A stretch of 37,110 bases of DNA from contig JADHRC010000002.1 in NCBI GenBank assembly GCA_016777645.1, positions 1 to 37,110 of the forward strand. The letters run 5' to 3'. Below are positions 32,981 to 37,110 of the stretch, in pieces; within the stretch, counting starts at the first letter, position 1, and each line of letters opens with the position of its first letter. The notes under the pieces were generated by a model. That model was not told where the DNA came from. It saw nothing but the letters and a program-made list of their open reading frames with translations, and made no database searches. This DNA comes from Alphaproteobacteria bacterium (GTDB taxonomy: Bacteria > Pseudomonadota > Alphaproteobacteria > Puniceispirillales > Marisalimonadaceae). Position numbers and translations under genes: made by a program.

Positions 32981-33628
32981 ATGTCCGAGAGTAAATTAAG
33001 AGAAAGTATATGTTTTTTTGCTTCCTCCTTATTTGAAAGGGGCGTTACTCATGGATCAACAGGAAATATATCTGTTAGATTAAATGATAACGAGATTCTA
33101 GTAACACCATCTGGTTCATCTTTTGGTAGATTGGATCCTAATGAAATAGTTAAGATAACAAAATCCGGAGAATTTGAAGGACCTTTACCACCGACAAAAG
33201 AATTGCCACTCCATAAGGCATTTTACGAAACGAGAGGCTTAAAGTCAGGTGCAGTAGTCCATTTACATTCCACTCATTCAGTAGCTTTATCAATGATACC
33301 AGGGATTGACGAAGACAATGTTTTACCTGCTTATACACCTTATTCGATAATGTTATTAGGAAAAGTAAAATTGCTTCCTTTTTTTATTCCCGGTGATCCC
33401 GCTATGGGAGATGCAATTAGGGGCTTGGTAGGTAAGAGATCAGCTGTTCTTTTAGCTAATCATGGTCCAGTAGTATCAGGTAAAGATCTTGAGGCATCGG
33501 TTAATGCCATTGAAGAATTAGAGGCTACAGCAAAATTAGCTCTAATTTTAAAAGGAACAAACGCAAAAGAATTAAATCAAAAGCAAATGTCGTCAGTTAT
33601 AAATAAATTTAATATAGATTGGGATTAA
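32981..33628 (+). CDS. otnC: Class II aldolase-family 3-oxo-tetronate 4-phosphate decarboxylase
   Basis: 215 residues from the ATG at 32981, with AGGGA upstream; an in-frame ATG at 32948 overlaps the previous gene. It belongs to the fuculose-aldolase/RibE fold. Metal ligands are H94 and H96 (VVHLHSTHS) and H161 (LANHGPVV), and the catalytic acid is E74 (TKELPLH). The TPYSIMLLGKVKLLPFFIPGDPAMGDAI block (119-146) is characteristic of OtnC. It converts 3-oxo-tetronate 4-phosphate to dihydroxyacetone phosphate and CO2. OtnI follows after 2 nt. The kinase that should supply its substrate, OtnK, is not in this window. Confidence 0.88.
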   Translation: MSESKLRESICFFASSLFERGVTHGSTGNISVRLNDNEILVTPSGSSFGRLDPNEIVKITKSGEFEGPLPPTKELPLHKAFYETRGLKSGAVVHLHSTHSVALSMIPGIDEDNVLPAYTPYSIMLLGKVKLLPFFIPGDPAMGDAIRGLVGKRSAVLLANHGPVVSGKDLEASVNAIEELEATAKLALILKGTNAKELNQKQMSSVINKFNIDWD

Positions 33629-33630
33629 AA

Positions 33631-34398
33631 ATGCATAAGTTTTCTGCAAATTTGGGATTATTATGGACTGAGTTTTCGCAAATAGATGCTATTTACAAAG
33701 CTAAGGAAAGTGGATTTGATGCCGTGGAATTTCAGTTTCCATACCAATATGAAGCAAAAGAAATAAAAAAAGCACTTGATGAAGTCCAGTTACCTGTCAT
33801 GGGAATAAATACTGTTAAAGGCAATGTTGAAAAAGGAGATAATGGTTTATTGGCAGTTCCTTCTAGAGTATCTGAAGCAAAAGAAGCTATATTGCAAGCT
33901 TTTGAGTATGCAAAAATAATTAAAGCCAAAAATATACACGCTATGGCTGGTGTTACAGATTTGTCAACTAAGTCCCTTGTAACATTTATTGATAATCTAA
34001 AATTTGCTAAGGAATTAATTGATAATAGTGGAATAAATTTAGTTATTGAACCTTTAAATCTTAGAGATAACCCAGGATATTTTCTAACGAAGGTTGAACA
34101 AGCAAAAGAAATTTGTGAATTAGTAGGGGCTAGCACTTTAAAAATTATGTTTGATTTTTATCATGTGCAAATTAATCAGGGAAATGTTTTACAAAGGTTT
34201 AAAGATCATTTGTCTTATGTTGGTCACGTCCAGATAGCTTCAGTTCAAGGTAGGGCAGAACCTGATAAAGGAGAATTGGATTTTAGTTATATAATACCTG
34301 AAATATCAAATATAGGTTATAAAGATATAATTGGTGCTGAATACAAACCTAAAACCACTACTGATGCTGGATTAGGATGGATGAAACAATTTAAATAA
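33631..34398 (+). CDS. otnI: 2-oxo-tetronate isomerase (hydroxypyruvate isomerase family)
   Basis: 255 residues from the ATG at 33631, which gives the family-typical start MHKFSANLGLLWTE; a TTG at 33619 is in frame but overlaps otnC. It is a TIM barrel of the Hyi group with paired catalytic acids E140 (LVIEPLN) and E237 (IGAEYKP) and ligands D175 and H178 (MFDFYHVQ). It interconverts 2-oxo- and 3-oxo-tetronates, linking DenD and LtnD products to OtnK/OtnC. Hydroxypyruvate isomerase proper is the alternative, but adjacency to otnC (2 nt apart) favours OtnI. Confidence 0.87.
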   Translation: MHKFSANLGLLWTEFSQIDAIYKAKESGFDAVEFQFPYQYEAKEIKKALDEVQLPVMGINTVKGNVEKGDNGLLAVPSRVSEAKEAILQAFEYAKIIKAKNIHAMAGVTDLSTKSLVTFIDNLKFAKELIDNSGINLVIEPLNLRDNPGYFLTKVEQAKEICELVGASTLKIMFDFYHVQINQGNVLQRFKDHLSYVGHVQIASVQGRAEPDKGELDFSYIIPEISNIGYKDIIGAEYKPKTTTDAGLGWMKQFK

Positions 34399-34419
34399 AA
34401 TTGAGAAGTTTTTTAAAAT

Positions 34420-35379
34420 ATGAAAATTATTAGAGAGTATGGCCCTAACAAACTTAAAAATTCACCACTTTGTTTTGGTACGATGCAATTTGGAGATGGT
34501 GCTGATGAGAGAGATAGCCAAGAAATGTATGAAGCTTGTCGAAACAGTGGAATTAATTTTTTTGATACGGCTTTTGTATATACTGGAGGTAAATCAGAAT
34601 TAATTCTTGGTAGCTTAATTAAAGAAGAAAGAGAAAAAATAATTTTGATAACAAAAGCTGGATCAGTTGGCGGGTCTAGTGGGAAAAATATAAGGTCACA
34701 GTTAGAAGAGAGTCTGAAAAGGTTAAAACAAGATTATGTAGATATTTTTTTCTTACACCATTGGGACGATAATGTGCCATTAGAAGAAACATTTGAAACC
34801 CTAAAAGAATTGAAAGAAGAAAAAAAATTTTTTCAGCTTGGTGTTTCTAATTTTTCAGCTTGGCAAGTAATGAAAGCTGAGATGATTGCCCAAAAAAATG
34901 GTTTTCCTTCTGTTGATATTCTGCAGCCAATGTATAACCTTGTTAAAAGACAAGCTGAGGTTGAAATACTACCTATGGCAAAATCTGAAAATATTGGAGT
35001 CATTAGTTACAGCCCATTAGGCGGTGGACTTTTAACAGGCAAATATTCTGATAATAAATCTTCAAATAAGAATAGTTCTGGTAGGTTACATGATAACGCA
35101 AAATATAAATTAAGATATGGCCAAAATTGGATGTATGATGCTGCCATTTCATTACAAGATTTAGCAAAGGAGTTAAATCATAATCCTATTTCTTTGGCTG
35201 TTGCTTGGGTAGCTTATAATGACGCTGTAACTGCGCCAATCATAAGTGCTAGAAATTTAAAACAATTAATTCCTTCATTGAATTCTGTTAATATATCCTT
35301 AGATGACGAGATTTATAAATTAATTTCGAAGATTAGCCCAACTCCGCCTCCTGCCACAGATAGGCTTGAAGAAGTTTGA
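34420..35379 (+). CDS. Aldo/keto reductase
   Basis: 319 residues, a complete AKR barrel. The tetrad is D49 (FFDTA), Y54 (FVYTGG), K79 (ITKAG) and H113 (FLHHWD). The NADPH-binding ISYSPLGGGLLTGKY segment near 202-216 and a late ISARNLKQL near 283 agree with the YajO/Tas-like group. It lies 21 bp after otnI and 18 bp before the lactonase-like gene, so it probably acts on a sugar, sugar lactone or keto acid in the same route. Direction and substrate are unknown. Confidence 0.88.
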   Translation: MKIIREYGPNKLKNSPLCFGTMQFGDGADERDSQEMYEACRNSGINFFDTAFVYTGGKSELILGSLIKEEREKIILITKAGSVGGSSGKNIRSQLEESLKRLKQDYVDIFFLHHWDDNVPLEETFETLKELKEEKKFFQLGVSNFSAWQVMKAEMIAQKNGFPSVDILQPMYNLVKRQAEVEILPMAKSENIGVISYSPLGGGLLTGKYSDNKSSNKNSSGRLHDNAKYKLRYGQNWMYDAAISLQDLAKELNHNPISLAVAWVAYNDAVTAPIISARNLKQLIPSLNSVNISLDDEIYKLISKISPTPPPATDRLEEV

Positions 35380-35397
35380 TTATAAAAAGGTATAAAA

Positions 35398-36213
35398 ATG
35401 GATACAGGTTTAGACAATATTTGGGAAATTTACGCATTGAAATATGCAGAAAGATCAGATAGGACAAGAACTGAAAGCTTTATATTTGATGACCACTCTA
35501 ATGAATCCCATACAATTGATTATTTTATTTGGGTTTTAAAATCTGATAAGAACATTATTGTTGTAGATACTGGTTATGATTATGATGAGGCCAAAAGAAG
35601 AAATCGACCTATCGAAAGATCACCCTCAGAGGCTCTTCAAGCAATAAACATAGATGCTAGTCAAGTAACCGATGTTATTATTACTCATCTTCACTATGAT
35701 CATGCCGGTGGGTTACTAGAATTTCCAAATGCTAAGTTTCATTTACAAGAAACAGAAATGGCTTATGCAACCGGCCCTTGCATGTGTCATGAAACTATTA
35801 AGATGCCTTTTACTGGAGAACATATATGTCAAATGGTTAAAAACCTATATTCAGGAAGAGTGGTCTTTTATAATGGTATAGGGTCAGTTAAGCCAGGAGT
35901 TACCACACATTTAATAGGAGGGCATTCTAGAGGTTTACAATCAGTAAGAGTTAAAACAGTTAATGGTTATATGTGTCTTGCTTCAGACGCAACTCATTTT
36001 TACGAGAATTTTCTTAAAGGAAAACCTTTCCCAATTGTGGTTGATTTAGAAGATATGTTGAATGGTTTTAAACTAATAAAAAGTTTAGCCTCTGATATTA
36101 ACTTTGTTATACCTGGTCATGATCCTTTGTTAAGAAATTATTTCCCTGAAGAGGGTCGTTCTGGTTTTGTATGGCGTTTAGATAGAGGGCCAATTAATCC
36201 AATAAAAATTTAA
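35398..36213 (+). CDS. N-acyl homoserine lactonase-family metallo-beta-lactamase-fold hydrolase
   Basis: 271 residues. The dinuclear zinc site is H97, H99, D101 and H102 (THLHYDHAGG), H176 (GGHSRG), D197 (ASDATH) and H241 (PGHDP). The spacing matches AiiA-like lactonases, and the protein would be cytoplasmic because no signal peptide is seen. As last gene of a DUF2938-otnC-otnI-AKR run, opening of a sugar lactone is more likely than quorum quenching. AAAGG lies upstream of the ATG. Its last 20 bp overlap the end of the convergent SAF-domain gene. Confidence 0.87.
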   Translation: MDTGLDNIWEIYALKYAERSDRTRTESFIFDDHSNESHTIDYFIWVLKSDKNIIVVDTGYDYDEAKRRNRPIERSPSEALQAINIDASQVTDVIITHLHYDHAGGLLEFPNAKFHLQETEMAYATGPCMCHETIKMPFTGEHICQMVKNLYSGRVVFYNGIGSVKPGVTTHLIGGHSRGLQSVRVKTVNGYMCLASDATHFYENFLKGKPFPIVVDLEDMLNGFKLIKSLASDINFVIPGHDPLLRNYFPEEGRSGFVWRLDRGPINPIKI

Positions 36214-37110
36214 ATTCCTTTTCCATTGATTTTCTATAACTAACGGTTTGGTCATCTAATTTAATGTCAACATCATCCCATTTAATTATTTGATCTTCTT
36301 TAATATTTTTATTCAATTTAATATTATGTGCCAAGCCAATTGGAAGTGCTCCAATAGATAGAGAGTTTTTAGAGGGTATTAATTTTCCCCAAACCGTAGA
36401 GCCTCCCTCTCCATCAAGTGTTTCATCTTTGCTTAAATTACTCTTGGATGTTGCCACAACGTCACCTGAAAAACACTGAGTTTGTCCAGTAGGTTGTTTG
36501 AGTAAGGCAGCAGAAAATACAGATATATTTAGTTCCATTCCTATTAAATGGAAGGGTTTATACATTGCGGAATATTCTCCAGTTTCATCTGTGTTCATTC
36601 CATATTGTTTAAAACAAGAGGCAGCGTAATCATTTGGAGCTTGAAGAACAGCATATACGCCCCACCGAAGGTCTTTGAAAACAGGCCTTCCGTCTTTCTC
36701 AAGAGAAGACACAACTTCAACTTGTCCATTATGAGTTAAAACACCTCCAGATTCCCTAGGTTTTAAAATAGATGCAAGATCATCCATTCCACAAGGTGGG
36801 AAAAGTAAACCATTTTCTGGAACCTTAAGTTCACATGCATTAGCTATAGCAGCCATTTCAAGACTAGATTTGGTACCATCTAAAAAAGAATTGAACATTT
36901 TGGGGTTCATACCTGCTTTTTTAGCATCTTCATAAGAAATACCATAGTAATTCCAAACAGTATCTGGTGTAGATTTATGATATTCTGGAAGATATTTCGT
37001 ACCTTTGCCTGCACTTGACACATGAAAACCGCTAGTTCTCGCCCAATCAATAATTTCAGCAGTTAGTGCTGGTTGATCTCCATAAGCCATTGAATACACA
37101 ACATCAGCAG
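36194..37110 (-). CDS. SAF-domain NAD(P)-dependent oxidoreductase (homoserine-dehydrogenase-like), 5' end cut by the window
   Basis: The last 305 or so codons are present. The frame stays open to the window edge (…ADVVYSMAYGDQPAL), so an apparent GTG start at 37099 is not real and the N-terminal Rossmann part lies outside. The visible part has the family stretch WARTSGFHVSSAGKGTKYLPEYH, a TKSSLEMAAIANA helix, and PFHLIGMELNISVFSAAL. It then has a C-terminal SAF domain with VVATSKSNLSKDETLDGEGG and IGLAHNIKLNKNIKEDQIIKWDDVDI. Such proteins are annotated as homoserine dehydrogenase-like and often lie in sugar or sugar-acid clusters, but their reaction is not established. The 3' end overlaps the lactonase gene by 20 bp on the opposite strand. 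Confidence 0.82.
   Translation of the reverse strand, partial: ADVVYSMAYGDQPALTAEIIDWARTSGFHVSSAGKGTKYLPEYHKSTPDTVWNYYGISYEDAKKAGMNPKMFNSFLDGTKSSLEMAAIANACELKVPENGLLFPPCGMDDLASILKPRESGGVLTHNGQVEVVSSLEKDGRPVFKDLRWGVYAVLQAPNDYAASCFKQYGMNTDETGEYSAMYKPFHLIGMELNISVFSAALLKQPTGQTQCFSGDVVATSKSNLSKDETLDGEGGSTVWGKLIPSKNSLSIGALPIGLAHNIKLNKNIKEDQIIKWDDVDIKLDDQTVSYRKSMEKEFKFLLD

Noticed and set aside
1..37110. tRNA or rRNA genes, CRISPR arrays, insertion sequences, phage genes
   Set aside because: No cloverleaf-like or rRNA segments, no regular repeat-spacer pattern, and no transposase, integrase or phage protein were seen in the genes or gaps.

Overview
The window is a gene-dense, AT-rich bacterial segment. 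I see about 33 protein genes, no RNA genes, no CRISPR array and no insertion sequence. Short intergenic gaps, low-GC codon use and the gene families point to an uncultured marine alphaproteobacterium with a compact genome. Those families include a class III cyclase with a TolB-like region and TPRs, a single-chain 5-oxoprolinase-type protein, a DenD/LtnD/OtnC/OtnI tetronate set, and YciB. HIMB59/AEGEAN-169- or SAR116-like lineages would fit. This placement is inference from gene content; no phylogenetic marker is present.

Layout. 1-4833 (minus strand): a truncated mandelate-racemase-type enolase, a YciB/chalcone-isomerase-like/DUF3833-lipoprotein trio, a luciferase-like flavin oxidoreductase and an amidohydrolase. 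4959-9251 (plus): a TauD-type dioxygenase, a cupin, an HCCA-isomerase/DsbA-fold protein, glutaryl-CoA dehydrogenase and an LrgA-LrgB membrane pair. 9429-11186: a cyclase/TolB/TPR protein. 11187-13737: a fused 3-dehydroshikimate dehydratase/HPPD-like enzyme divergent from a GntR/FCD regulator, with a repeat-rich 70-bp region between them. 13753-18357 (minus): fused hydantoinase A/B (5-oxoprolinase type) and D-erythronate dehydrogenase. 18449-19757 (plus): KDPG-type aldolase and a thiol-dioxygenase-like cupin.

19807-22969 (minus): a UxaA dehydratase, SDR and FAH hydrolase cassette. 23146-25835 (plus): an IlvD/Edd sugar-acid dehydratase and L-threonate dehydrogenase. 25837-27721 (minus): a 2-hydroxyacid dehydrogenase and a KdgK-like kinase. 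27840-31387 (plus): two tandem FAD-linked 2-hydroxyacid dehydrogenases and a LysE exporter. 31617-32351 (minus): a second SDR. 32482-36213 (plus): DUF2938, OtnC, OtnI, an aldo/keto reductase and an MBL lactonase. 36194-37110 (minus, truncated): a SAF-domain oxidoreductase.

Taken together, 17380-37110 looks like an island for sugar acids (aldonates and tetronates). Three routes can be reconstructed: (i) dehydration and non-phosphorylative cleavage through 2,4-diketo-3-deoxy acids (UxaA, SDR, FAH), giving pyruvate plus a hydroxyacid; (ii) a KDG-type route (IlvD/Edd, KdgK, Eda); (iii) tetronate catabolism (DenD or LtnD, then OtnI and OtnC). The FAD oxidases and the NADPH-type hydroxyacid dehydrogenase could process lactate, glycolate or glycerate released by these routes. 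Two gaps stand out: the DUF1537 kinase OtnK is absent, and no dedicated sugar-acid importer is present.
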